The notes beneath the pieces were generated by a model. It saw nothing but the letters and a program-made list of their open reading frames with translations, did no database searches and had not been told where the DNA came from. From Rhodopirellula bahusiensis (GTDB lineage Bacteria > Planctomycetota > Planctomycetia > Pirellulales > Pirellulaceae), in NCBI RefSeq assembly GCF_002727185.1, contig NZ_NIZW01000011.1, forward strand, positions 124,001 to 188,000: a DNA stretch of 64,000 nucleotides, written 5' to 3'. The number at the start of each line of letters is the position of its first letter. Positions within the stretch are counted from its first letter, which is position 1. Positions 18,813 to 27,315 of the stretch are shown piece after piece. Both the position numbers and the translations under genes were made by a program.

Positions 18813-19418
18813 ATGAAATCCTCTCCATTCTGGTTGGCTTCGCTTTTCGTTCTCATTGGAATCGTTCCCCACAACAGGGTCGCGTCCGCAGACGAGGCAA
18901 CCAAGCAACCTCAACCGGACGCAACGCAGTGTTGCGTCGAGCTTTCCGAGTTTGAACTTGAGGAGCCTATTGCGATTGAGCTCGATGAATCCGAGGTGAT
19001 CCAAGCGATCCTTCAGTCTGGTGCAAAGCCGGTCAAAACAATCCGGTTGACGGCGATGCCAAACACTCCGTGTCACGTTCAAAAAGGAAGGCAGATCGCG
19101 GTGGTGACATCCACGATGACGCGCGGCGACGTCACAACCCGCCAAACCAAGGAGGTCGAAATTGGGACCACCCTCCGTTTTCAGTTTGCTGACCATCCCG
19201 AAGGTTTCTTAGCCAACATCGACTATGCAACGGCCCGTGTCGCAGGCGACGAGAAGAGCGACTCAGCCCCGGACATTCTGAGCAGTAGCATCCAAACAAC
19301 TCAGGTCTTCGTCCCCGGCAAAATGCGTCTCATTTCAACGATCGGATCGGAGCAACTCACTGCCGTTGTTGTCACCATTCACGAGATCCATCGCACGGCA
19401 GCAGATCAATCCCAATGA
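18813..19418 (+). CDS. Exported hypothetical protein
   Basis: A 201-residue protein. An N-terminal hydrophobic segment (FWLASLFVLIGIVP), then signal-peptide-like residues to about position 28, then a Cys-Cys pair (TQCCVELSEFEL) and a beta-rich domain. No family is recognised. It follows the LRR gene by 54 bases on the same strand and could share its transcript. Most likely periplasmic. Confidence 0.6.
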   Translation: MKSSPFWLASLFVLIGIVPHNRVASADEATKQPQPDATQCCVELSEFELEEPIAIELDESEVIQAILQSGAKPVKTIRLTAMPNTPCHVQKGRQIAVVTSTMTRGDVTTRQTKEVEIGTTLRFQFADHPEGFLANIDYATARVAGDEKSDSAPDILSSSIQTTQVFVPGKMRLISTIGSEQLTAVVVTIHEIHRTAADQSQ

Positions 19419-19580
19419 GCTTGAGCGGACGACGAGAACCACTTCGCCAAGGCAAAAAGGGTCAGCCATTTTGCTGACGAAACATTCCCCGTTTGGCATT
19501 CGCATGGTTGTCAAACACATGGCGTCTCAAGTGGGTGTCGGATTCCGCAATTCCTATCCCGAAGGGATTGCAGATGGTAG

Positions 19581-19676
19581 CCGTTGGTTTGAACGCAGCG
19601 AACACCAACGGATTCAAGCGACAAACAATTCCCGCCCGAGAAAGGGTCGCAGATTCTGCGACCCTTTCTGGGGCGG
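19581..19676. repeat. Two REP-like palindromes
   Basis: First: CCGTTGGT at 19581-19588 pairs with ACCAACGG at 19604-19611. Second: a 15-base arm AGAAAGGGTCGCAGA at 19639-19653 pairs exactly with 19655-19669, and the pairing continues outward to about 19632-19676 after one mismatch. No U-tract follows, so it is not a classical terminator. Similar elements lie at 23.7 kb. Confidence 0.75.
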
Positions 19677-19736
19677 TGTGAGGGCAAGCTTTTTGTTTCC
19701 GGTTGCCTGCTACACTTCTTTGGCGTCTATCCCTCG

Positions 19737-19985
19737 GTGGTCGTTGCCGCGTCAGCGCTCGCATTGTGTTATGCGCTCTACCAGTTCGCACCTCAATATG
19801 TCGGACCAATCGAAAGGGCCGCGTTCGATACTGAGATCCCTGGACGACAGGTCTATCTCTTCTGTGGATCAAACGCCGCCGAATTCGAGCGATTTGTTTC
19901 AAAACTTGACGAGTTGGTGAAGCGGGCTCGCCCGCAAGCTGAAATGGCCGAGACTGAACCGACGCAGAGCAACACAGGTGAATAA
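19737..19985 (+). CDS. Small hypothetical protein, perhaps a fragment
   Basis: A GTG start opens an 82-codon frame: a hydrophobic segment (VVAASALALCYALYQFAPQY), then a polar domain with the Cys of VYLFCGSNAAEF and a charged tail. The frame is open upstream to about 19593, through the REP-like palindrome, so the N-terminus may have been replaced by the repeat. It ends 57 bases before the lipoprotein gene. No family is recognised. Confidence 0.35.
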   Translation: MVVAASALALCYALYQFAPQYVGPIERAAFDTEIPGRQVYLFCGSNAAEFERFVSKLDELVKRARPQAEMAETEPTQSNTGE

Positions 19986-20042
19986 CGAACGCCCTCAACC
20001 GTTCCTGCCCCGAGTTCGATTCGCGTTTCTTGAGACTTCCCG

Positions 20043-20597
20043 ATGACCACCAAGCCAACAGCCCTCGTTTTGATGTTCCTCTTGGCCGGTTGCGGCGGTG
20101 AAACCAAGAAGCCTTCCGTCGCGACGCCAATCGATCCGCTCTACGAACTCATCGTCTCTGACCTGGCGAAAGGCGAGCCTCCAGTCCTCGACTTCGTAGG
20201 CACACAAGTTTGGATCAATCCTGAATTCTGCAACGGTGACAGCCTCTTCTACCGTTGGAGCACGGAAATTGAAATGGACGACGAGCTCGTTGAAGCACTG
20301 CAACGGGCAAGCGAACAAACGAGTCCATTTCCTGTTCATGGAGATTTCGGGCCTGATGGACGCGTGACTGAAATCGCGTCCTTCCAAGAAGATTTTTATT
20401 ACCAGGACGACAACACACAAGTGGATGCGAAGTGCATGATCCAGTTCTGGCGTCCTGGCTACACACCCGACGGCAATCGCGCGGTCATCCGCTTTTACTA
20501 CGGTCCGTCATCCCATGGCGCGGTGGGCACCTATGTCTTCCAGCACACGGAAGACGGCTGGAAGATCGTCGCATCAAAGATCGACTACTACGCCTAG
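20043..20597 (+). CDS. Lipoprotein of unknown function
   Basis: A 184-residue protein. MTTKPTALVLMFLLAGCGG is a lipoprotein signal with the lipobox LAGC and lipidated Cys17. The mature part starts acidic and continues with aromatic-rich strands: VDAKCMIQFWRPGY, AVIRFYYGPSSHGAVGTYVF and TEDGWKIVASKIDYYA. The end resembles NTF2-like or SnoaL-like folds, but this is weak. It is likely anchored to a periplasm-facing membrane. Confidence 0.65.
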   Translation: MTTKPTALVLMFLLAGCGGETKKPSVATPIDPLYELIVSDLAKGEPPVLDFVGTQVWINPEFCNGDSLFYRWSTEIEMDDELVEALQRASEQTSPFPVHGDFGPDGRVTEIASFQEDFYYQDDNTQVDAKCMIQFWRPGYTPDGNRAVIRFYYGPSSHGAVGTYVFQHTEDGWKIVASKIDYYA

Positions 20598-20717
20598 CCG
20601 AACACTGGCTTCATTTGGCGATCAGAACCTACCTAGCGCTCGTGAAGCTCAATTAGAAGGTCAAATTGGTTCGGCCATTGCGAGCGGCGTATATTGATCA
20701 AGGTTCCTGCACATCAA

Positions 20718-22307
20718 ATGGTGAAAGATGCGTTAACCCGGAGCTACCGTTGCTCTAAAGCATTTGCATGCCGTCCTCCGATCTCAAAAATTCAACTGAA
20801 CCGCAATCCAGTGACGCAACCATCCAACGAAAAGCGAAAGCTCACCGTCGCGAGACTTGCCTCTCCGGCGATCGCACATTCACTGGAGCGTTCCCAAATA
20901 GCGAAGTACCACACCAAAGGCGGACACGGGTTCACTGCTGAAGATGCCAATCATCTCGCAGACGTCTTCCATGGAAAACGTGCTGAAATCGTCGGAATGA
21001 ACAACGAAGTGAATGGTGCCGATCGAATCGTGAACGGATTGAGGATTCAATCAAAGTACTACCAGACTGCTGCCAAGACAGTTGCTTCGGCGTTTGCATC
21101 CGATTCCGGCCTGTACAGATACGCCCAGCAGGTGCTTGAAGTCCCGAAAGATCAATATGACGCTTGCGTTGAACTCATGCGAAAACGGATCGCCGCTGGC
21201 AAAGTGCCCGGATTTGAAAATCCGGCTGACGCTGAGAAGCTCATCCACAAAGGAACGGTGACTTACAAGCAAGCAAAGAACATCGCGCGTGCGGGAAACA
21301 TTGATTCACTGGTGTTCGATGCGAAGTCGCAGGCGGTTACGTCCTCTTATGTACTCGCAATTTCATTCACGATCACATTTGCACATGACTACTGGCACAG
21401 CTGTCGCATCGGCGATGCTGCCAAATCGGCCGCGAATAGATCGTTTCTTGCGAGTGGCACGGCACTAGTGACAGGTGTCATCAGCGCTCAGGTGCTACGG
21501 AGCCGAGCTGCCGCGGTTGGTGTTGCTTCCGTTCGTCGGGGCGTGAAAAATGTAACTCGCTCGTCCATTGGACGCAGTGCCGTACAACGACTCGCAACGG
21601 GGTCCCTTGGACGTGCCGTCTACGGAGCTGCCGCAGTCAACCATGTATCGAAGCTGCTTCGAACCAACGCTGTGGCGGCGACTGTGGCAACAGTTGCGAC
21701 GGCGGGACCTGACTTCTACAAAGCCGCCTTTGATCGCTCCATTTCCTGGAAGCAATTCACAAAAAACGTTTCAGTAAACGGTTTCGGAATCGCTGCTGGT
21801 TCCGCGGGATGGCTAGGTGGTTCCGCAATAGGTGCTGCAGTAGGAAGTGCTTTGCCTGTCGTCGGAACCGCAGCCGGAGGAATTGCTGGCGGCCTCTTAG
21901 GAGCGTTCGGAATTGGCACGGCCGGATCAGCGGCAGCCAAAGCTGTGGCAGACAAAGTCGTTGATGATGATTCCCAAGCAATGCTGCGGCTGATGCAAGA
22001 CGAAGTTCAATCACTCGCGTTTGAATACATGCTTTCCGAACCCGAGATTGAGATGCTGGCGAAACGAGTTGCCGCGACTGTCACTCCCGACTGGCTCCGG
22101 CAAGTTTACAAAGAAGCGAATGGATTGTCAGACGATGAAACCACACGCCGTTGCCTGCGAAACGCTCTCCGTCCCGAATTTGATGCACTAGCGAAAGCAC
22201 GCCCCAGAGTCACTTTGCCCACCGAATCAGAACTCTCCTCTTTTCTCTCCGACATTGCGAACGCGGCAAACGACAAACAACCAGAATCCTCGAGCAATGA
22301 TTGCTGA
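20718..22307 (+). CDS. Glycine-zipper membrane protein, family not identified
   Basis: A protein of about 529 residues. The first 45 residues are basic and weakly coding-like, so the start is uncertain: ATG 20718 is used here, TTG 20694 and GTG 20811 are possible. About 60-200 is a conserved-looking soluble domain (YHTKGGHGFTAEDANHLADV, then NGADRIVNGLRIQSKYY, then QVLEVPKDQYDACVELMRKR, then GTVTYKQAKNIARAGNIDSL). From about 205 it becomes helical: SSYVLAISFTITFAH, SFLASGTALVTGVISAQVL, and YGAAAVNHVSKLLRTN. At about 350-410 there is a dense glycine zipper (GSAGWLGGSAIGAAVG, PVVGTAAGGIAGGLLGAFG). I recall similar proteins in distant bacteria but no name. It may insert into membranes, as toxins or channels with such zippers do; this is inference. 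Confidence 0.75.
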   Translation: MVKDALTRSYRCSKAFACRPPISKIQLNRNPVTQPSNEKRKLTVARLASPAIAHSLERSQIAKYHTKGGHGFTAEDANHLADVFHGKRAEIVGMNNEVNGADRIVNGLRIQSKYYQTAAKTVASAFASDSGLYRYAQQVLEVPKDQYDACVELMRKRIAAGKVPGFENPADAEKLIHKGTVTYKQAKNIARAGNIDSLVFDAKSQAVTSSYVLAISFTITFAHDYWHSCRIGDAAKSAANRSFLASGTALVTGVISAQVLRSRAAAVGVASVRRGVKNVTRSSIGRSAVQRLATGSLGRAVYGAAAVNHVSKLLRTNAVAATVATVATAGPDFYKAAFDRSISWKQFTKNVSVNGFGIAAGSAGWLGGSAIGAAVGSALPVVGTAAGGIAGGLLGAFGIGTAGSAAAKAVADKVVDDDSQAMLRLMQDEVQSLAFEYMLSEPEIEMLAKRVAATVTPDWLRQVYKEANGLSDDETTRRCLRNALRPEFDALAKARPRVTLPTESELSSFLSDIANAANDKQPESSSNDC

Positions 22308-22399
22308 TCTCCACCTGACCTGAGGTTGCATTCCCCCCCGGGGGTTTGATAACGCGAAAGCAATTCACTCCTCATTCATGCAACCAGACCGTGGTTTCG

Positions 22400-22822
22400 A
22401 TGAATCAACTGATCCAAACGACCACATTTTTGGTGGGCATTCTTGTGCTTGTGGGCTGCAAATCAGCTCCCAAGGACACTTCTGAGATGGACGCCATCCT
22501 CAAAACCGTGGTCTACGACACGTCGGTTCCGGTCATCCCAGCGTCGTTCCCCGTCGCGCAATCGCCCTCGGCTCCTATGACATCGGAACCTGTGGCAACG
22601 GCACCGAAGCCGAAGGTCACATTGGCTGAACGAGCGGGAGCGGCCGGACGATTTGTTGGCGATGGTCTGAAAGCGACCGTAGGGCTCGTGTTACTGGGCG
22701 GAATCAAGATTGTTGAAGCATCCCTTGGTTTAGGCGACGATGATTCCACGAGCTATGGAAGTGCGGACAGGAATTTCAACCAATGGCTCGACGATCGACG
22801 TCGTTGGCGGGAAAATGACTGA
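22400..22822 (+). CDS. Small lipoprotein, paralogue of the gene at 60944
   Basis: A 140-residue lipoprotein with lipobox LVGC (Cys20). Then DAILKTVVYDTSVPVIPAS, a proline/alanine-rich linker, RAGAAGRFVGDGLKATVGLV (an amphipathic, glycine-spaced helix) and the end FNQWLDDRRRWREND. The gene on the minus strand at 60944-61363 has the same order with near-identical first and last blocks. The start is the ATG at 22400; the frame is open further upstream but the signal peptide begins here. It follows the glycine-zipper gene by 92 bases. Function unknown. Confidence 0.75.
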   Translation: MNQLIQTTTFLVGILVLVGCKSAPKDTSEMDAILKTVVYDTSVPVIPASFPVAQSPSAPMTSEPVATAPKPKVTLAERAGAAGRFVGDGLKATVGLVLLGGIKIVEASLGLGDDDSTSYGSADRNFNQWLDDRRRWREND

Positions 22823-22832
22823 GGAGCGAACG

Positions 22833-23114
22833 ATGAATCAGGTCGTGCCACCTCCCTCACGTGCACCTTTTGAAGTTGTTTTTTTGTTGAATGGCCAACG
22901 CCCAAACAGCTCACATGATGATGCCCGATCATTCCTGCCGACCTGCTTAGGACAATTCTCCCCCCAAACTTCGTTTCGGGAGAGGGTCTTAAACGCTGAA
23001 ACCGGGCAAACCGCAGCGACAGATATCAGCACTGCCGTCAACGTGGCAGGCGCGACCTTGGCGATGTACGCTTTCCTGTTCGCCAGTGATTCTGATTCCG
23101 TAGCTTTCAAGTGA
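22833..23114 (+). CDS. Doubtful small ORF with a good ribosome site
   Basis: 93 codons after GAGGAGCGAACG-ATG, a good Shine-Dalgarno. The translation (MNQVVPPPSRAPFEVVFLLN) has little protein character and the opposite strand is open too. The sequence around 22930-22990 looks like an interspersed planctomycete repeat. I lean towards non-coding repeat DNA. Confidence 0.2.
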   Translation: MNQVVPPPSRAPFEVVFLLNGQRPNSSHDDARSFLPTCLGQFSPQTSFRERVLNAETGQTAATDISTAVNVAGATLAMYAFLFASDSDSVAFK

Positions 23115-23126
23115 CGCTTCCATCCC

Positions 23127-23690
23127 GTGATCATCCCCGAAACGCCCGAGCATTTTGACGCAGTGCGTCAATTGACGATCGAAGTTTTTGCTGCCTCGAC
23201 GTTGGGACATCATGGTGAAGCTGACCTCATCGTTGCCTTGCGTCAGCGCTGCGAACACACGCTATCATTGGTCGCGATGGAGGATGAACGTGTCGTCGGG
23301 CACATTCTGTTTTCGCAAGCTGAAATTCGAGAGCCAGATTTGTTGGCAACGCAATGCCCGACGCTGGGAACTCCCATCTTCGGCATGGGTTTGGCTCCGA
23401 TGTCGGTGCACCCATCGCACCAACGCCGCGGCATTGGCTCCATGCTGGTCAAGGAAGGACTTCAGCGTCTCGATGAACTTGGCAACCGATTCACGATCGT
23501 TGCCGGGCATCCGGAATACTACCCTCGATTCGGTTTTCGCCCCGCTCAAGAATTCTCCGTTTCGCACGGATTTCAAGGAATGCCACAGGATGTGTTCTTC
23601 CTCCGCCCGGGGCCGTCCCAAGACGATGATGTATTTTCCGGCGGTCGAGCCCACTACCATTCCGTCTTCGGACCACAACACGAAGCGTAA
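23127..23690 (+). CDS. GNAT-family N-acetyltransferase
   Basis: A 187-residue cytosolic acetyltransferase of the GNAT fold, YhbS-like. The order is as expected: VRQLTIEVFAAS at the N-terminus, VAMEDERVVGHILFSQAEI, then GLAPMSVHPSHQRRGIGSML with the acetyl-CoA-binding QRRGIG loop, then FTIVAGHPEYYPRFGFRPA. The start is GTG at 23127 (no ATG fits), with no clear ribosome site. The substrate is unknown; many such enzymes modify small amines or protein N-termini. Confidence 0.85.
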   Translation: MIIPETPEHFDAVRQLTIEVFAASTLGHHGEADLIVALRQRCEHTLSLVAMEDERVVGHILFSQAEIREPDLLATQCPTLGTPIFGMGLAPMSVHPSHQRRGIGSMLVKEGLQRLDELGNRFTIVAGHPEYYPRFGFRPAQEFSVSHGFQGMPQDVFFLRPGPSQDDDVFSGGRAHYHSVFGPQHEA

Positions 23691-23710
23691 CAGTTCGACA
23701 AGCAGTTCTC

Positions 23711-23918
23711 CCAACCGCGGAGCGGTGACATCTGATCGCCTCGGATTTCAATCCGAGGTTTCAGTTCTCCTCCGCCCACACAAGTGGCGGAGCGGCGACA
23801 ATTGGTCACGGCACCAGAACAACTGTCGTCGCTCCGCGACTTGGATGTGATCCATTGCGAACATCCTCACCTTGGGTTGAAACCCAAGGCTGGCAACTGT
23901 CGTCGCTCCGCGACTGGT
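23711..23918. repeat. Cluster of REP-like palindromes (BIME-like)
   Basis: Between two genes lie: CCTCGGATT/AATCCGAGG at 23739-23758; CTTGGGTT/AACCCAAG at 23871-23888; a CTCCGCC/GGCGGAG pair at 23770-23792; and two direct copies of GTCGTCGCTCCGCGACT at 23825-23841 and 23899-23915. Inverted variants (GCGGAGCGGTGACA, GCGGAGCGGCGACA) lie near 23718 and 23787. The alternating orientation is that of REP/BIME elements, the substrate type of RAYT transposases such as the one at 3203. Confidence 0.8.
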
Positions 23919-24022
23919 AGTGTCCGAATCCGCCGAACGGTTATCTTCCATGCATTCAATCACTCGCGTACCTCGAACACGCCCGCTATCGCAAACTGTT
24001 TTCCAACAATCACTCATTTAAA

Positions 24023-24469
24023 ATGAAACGCCCCAACACCGTATTTTGCTTTTGCGACATCGAAGCCGCGTTTGGCATTGGCAACTCGGATGATCGCTCA
24101 AACGAGGTCTATCTGGACCGGCATACGGGAAATACGCTCTTTTTTTTGCCGTTGGGCGACTCGGACGACGTACCGGACGATCTCGACGACACGTCTCGCT
24201 ACGTTGCCATACCCGACACGCGTCCGCTCGGACTCGGCTCACAACTTGCAATCGATTTTGCCTCTGAAATCGCTCCCGAGTTGCTCGATCAAGTTCGCTA
24301 TGCCTTCCACAAACGGGGAGGCTTTCGTCGCTTAAAGGACCTCCTGTATCAGAGTGACCTGCTCGATGCATGGCACAAGTATGCGGGGGAAAAAGAACAT
24401 TCTGTCATCGTAAAATGGTGTGCCGACAACGACATCCGTTACACCACCCCGTCATCCCCGGCCAACTGA
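24023..24469 (+). CDS. UPF0158-family protein
   Basis: A 148-residue cytosolic protein. VYLDRHTGNTLFF at residues 29-41, the acidic run SDDVPDDLDD, YVAIPDTRPL, then FHKRGGFRRLKDLLYQSDLL and IVKWCADNDIRY follow the UPF0158 pattern exactly. The function of the family is not established. It lies just after the REP cluster and convergent with the DUF1111 gene. The ATG at 24023 has no Shine-Dalgarno, common in this window. Confidence 0.8.
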   Translation: MKRPNTVFCFCDIEAAFGIGNSDDRSNEVYLDRHTGNTLFFLPLGDSDDVPDDLDDTSRYVAIPDTRPLGLGSQLAIDFASEIAPELLDQVRYAFHKRGGFRRLKDLLYQSDLLDAWHKYAGEKEHSVIVKWCADNDIRYTTPSSPAN

Positions 24470-24544
24470 CTGGGTGTTGCCCTGCCAAGGAACGCAAGTC
24501 CTCGAAGGCCATGACTTTCCTCCGAGATGACGTTTGCTTCCCGT

Positions 24545-26224
24545 TCAGTGACCTGGTGCTTTCAAGCTGTTCAAAAACACAATCAACAATCGCTGCTGCC
24601 CATCGTTCAGCCTGAGATAGTTGCGTTTGGATGGAGCAGCTTCTCCACCATGCCACTGGATCGCATCCACCAGGGTTTCGGCTCGGCCGTCGTGAAGATA
24701 GGGGGCTGAATCAGCGACTCCCCACAGTGGCGGCGTCTTCCATTCTCGCTGCAATGCGTCCCAGGAAAGTGGGTACCGCACCTTCAAATCGACTTCGCTG
24801 ACTTCGCCGCGGGGAAACTGCGGTTGCTGCGGATAATCCATCGGGATCGCCAATGGAGTCCCGGTTGCAACAACGACGTCTTCGGACCGCGAATTGGAAC
24901 GGCCGCGATCGCCTCGCGGGCCCCTGCGATCCCGCTCTGCCCCAGGCTTTGAAACCGTTCCCCCACCACGGCCATAGCGATTGGAGTACGCCCCCGCAGG
25001 ATTCGCTGAAGAGGAGCTGGCCAACTGATACGCCGGAGCCGGCAAAGGATCTTGCAACTCGGCCCCCATGTCATGCAACAACAAGTCGCTGTAGATTCCC
25101 TTCGCTGGAATCACATTCTCAATGTGACAGGTTGCACATCCAATCGAATGAAACACCTTTTTTCCACGACGAACCTGCTTGCGTTCTTCTCCCGACAACA
25201 TTTGCATGTTGGGAGCGGGAAGACCGGCGACGTAACTCGTCAGATCCGCGACTTGGTTCGTGGTGATATCGGGTGCGAGACTGACATAGCGAGGATCCGC
25301 TGGATCATCGGATTGCCGGATCGTATCGCCGACGTTCAGCCCCAACTCCTTCGCACAGGCACCCGCAACAAATCCGGACAACGTATCGACTTGGCCCCGC
25401 CAACCATACTTGCCTGCCACTCGACCGGAAATCAATCCTCCCGAGGAACGGGTCTGGGACAAAGCGATCGCATTCAATCGATCCAGCGAAATCATCTCGA
25501 CCAGTCCCATGCCATGCAGCGGTGTTGTATTCCGTTGACTGAGGTAATAGTCGAGTGACTCGTACCGTCCTGCGATCACCGGTTGTTCCGCAATCGCTTC
25601 CACGCTTCGCTGCTGCGAATCGAACCACTCGGAAGGAAGCCCGTTGGTAACGCCGACAGACAAGCGTTGACGGATTTCGTCATAGCCGGGACGAGTGGAG
25701 GCGTCATGGACAATGGTGTTGAAAGACAACGTGTTCCCCGACACCAGACCGGGAAAGAATTCCATGATTGAGTGGCGGAGTGCACCACGTCCCTGGCGGT
25801 CATCGGCATCATCAAAGAACGGGGACCGCGGATCCACGGTGATATGAGTCACGTTGTGGATCACTCCCGATGCCCCACCGCCGGGATGACACGCGGCACA
25901 TGAAACAGCGTTGTGCATCGGGCCCAAGCCATCTGCAGGGAACCACTGTGCATCAACTTGGCGTTCGGACGTCCAATGCCGTCCCTCTTCATGGTGCGGC
26001 GGACGACGCCCATGTCTCATCCGGCGTTCGCCTCCACTCCTTCTCGGCAAAGACATCGGACCGACGGTGTCAAATTCAGCGAACGTTGGTTCTCGTTCGA
26101 CAAACACCCATTCCTGCTCAAACAACTCACGTCCCGCGGCCGGATCCTCCGCCATTCCTTGAGGGGTGATGAGCAGAACCAAGATCAGCCCTCCAGCCCA
26201 TTCAGTCCGATGGTTGACGGCCAT
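24545..26224 (-). CDS. DUF1111 di-heme oxidoreductase
   Basis: A 559-residue exported c-type cytochrome of the DUF1111 family, related to di-heme peroxidase-like thiol/electron oxidoreductases. The ATG at 26224 has a good site (GAAGGAGCGTGAT before it) and opens a signal peptide (GGLILVLLITPQGMA). Two heme motifs: CAACH (residues 109-113) and CATCH (about 370). The C-terminus has the diagnostic PPLWGVADSAPYLHDGRAET and a WHGGEA motif. An arginine/glycine/serine-rich insert (about 410-470) separates the second heme from that end. The substrate is unknown. It is transcribed away from the acidic-protein gene. Confidence 0.88.
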   Translation of the reverse strand: MAVNHRTEWAGGLILVLLITPQGMAEDPAAGRELFEQEWVFVEREPTFAEFDTVGPMSLPRRSGGERRMRHGRRPPHHEEGRHWTSERQVDAQWFPADGLGPMHNAVSCAACHPGGGASGVIHNVTHITVDPRSPFFDDADDRQGRGALRHSIMEFFPGLVSGNTLSFNTIVHDASTRPGYDEIRQRLSVGVTNGLPSEWFDSQQRSVEAIAEQPVIAGRYESLDYYLSQRNTTPLHGMGLVEMISLDRLNAIALSQTRSSGGLISGRVAGKYGWRGQVDTLSGFVAGACAKELGLNVGDTIRQSDDPADPRYVSLAPDITTNQVADLTSYVAGLPAPNMQMLSGEERKQVRRGKKVFHSIGCATCHIENVIPAKGIYSDLLLHDMGAELQDPLPAPAYQLASSSSANPAGAYSNRYGRGGGTVSKPGAERDRRGPRGDRGRSNSRSEDVVVATGTPLAIPMDYPQQPQFPRGEVSEVDLKVRYPLSWDALQREWKTPPLWGVADSAPYLHDGRAETLVDAIQWHGGEAAPSKRNYLRLNDGQQRLLIVFLNSLKAPGH

Positions 26225-26448
26225 ATCACGCTCCTTCGGCGGCGTTCGAAAAGCAAGTTTGAAAAAGGCGGCGAAACAATCCCCACTTACAAGAAGGACA
26301 AATGCCAACCCGAGTTGTCACACAGCCAATCGCTTCGCCGTTCGTCGATTGCATTCTCGTGATAACACGGAAACAGACGGTCCCCTCCATGATGGCGAAC
26401 GCTTTGGTTCGCACCATTTGTCATTTGACTTTACCTAGGAACACCGTC

Positions 26449-27315
26449 ATGAAACGTCGCGTCCCCAACCGTCGTCGCTTGTTCGTCCAAAACCTTGAAA
26501 ATCGTCGTGTCCTCGCTGGATGCATGGGCGTGGATGCTGCGACCGACGACCTGGCAACCGAAGAGGTCGCCGAAGTCGCCTCCGCCGTCGCTGGCAGCAC
26601 GATCAAAGACATCGATTCGGCCGCGATCGAATCCGCGACTGAGGCGACCGACGAACTCGAAGACAGCGTCGACAGCACCGTTGAAGAACAAGACACCGCC
26701 AACGATGAAACAAGTGAGGACGCCAGCCTCGATCAAGAACTCGATCAAGACGACGCCTCAACCGAAACGGAAGGCGATCCTGGCCATCGGCCTCACCCAC
26801 GACGGGGACCTCATCATCCCGAGATGACGTCCGACGCTCTGAACGCCGACACGATGGGTGAAGATGGCGGCTGCGCCGATGAAGACACAGAAGCGGACAC
26901 AACCGAAACCATCGACGAGACCGATTCACTCTCGGACGAATCGACCGACGACCTAGCCACCGACGAAACCGATGTGGACTCTGAACTAGTCGATGACAAG
27001 GAAGCGGATGAAATCGTCGAAGAGGAGGACGCCACTCTCGTCTCCGATTTGGATTCAGAAGCAAGTGACGAGTCAGAAGTGACCGACGAATCAGATTCCA
27101 GCGACGAAACTGAATCCACAGACGAAACTGATGACCTCGATGAAGCAACCGAGACTGCTAGCGAGACCACAGTCACCGACGTCGATTCGGTCGACACAGA
27201 CGATACCGAGGACGAAGACTCCTCACTTTGCCTGATCCACGAAGAACTCGACAGCATCTTCGCTGAACTGGGAAGCCGCGATTTGGCCGACGCTCAGATC
27301 TACATTCTGATCTGA
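26449..27315 (+). CDS. Exported, extremely acidic low-complexity protein
   Basis: A 288-residue protein. The start MKRRVPNRRRLFVQNLENRR plus VLAG is the short planctomycete N-terminal signal (NLENRRVLAG type) found on cell-surface proteins. The rest is dominated by Asp, Glu, Ser and Thr, with repeats such as TDDLATDETD and SDSSDETESTDETDD, and a short basic island HRPHPRRGPHHPE (about residues 113-125). The C-terminus SLCLIHEELDSIFAELGSRD looks like a folded helix with a Cys. It probably binds cations or sits in the cell wall. The ATG at 26449 follows TAGGAACACC. The base bias comes from GAC/GAA/ACC codons. Confidence 0.75.
   Translation: MKRRVPNRRRLFVQNLENRRVLAGCMGVDAATDDLATEEVAEVASAVAGSTIKDIDSAAIESATEATDELEDSVDSTVEEQDTANDETSEDASLDQELDQDDASTETEGDPGHRPHPRRGPHHPEMTSDALNADTMGEDGGCADEDTEADTTETIDETDSLSDESTDDLATDETDVDSELVDDKEADEIVEEEDATLVSDLDSEASDESEVTDESDSSDETESTDETDDLDEATETASETTVTDVDSVDTDDTEDEDSSLCLIHEELDSIFAELGSRDLADAQIYILI

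Noticed and set aside
20718-22307. Phage tail tape-measure protein
   Set aside because: No other phage genes, too short, and the glycine zipper sits in a membrane-like context.
23711-23918. CRISPR array
   Set aside because: The repeats are palindromes in alternating orientation with irregular spacing, not direct repeats with uniform spacers; no cas genes nearby.
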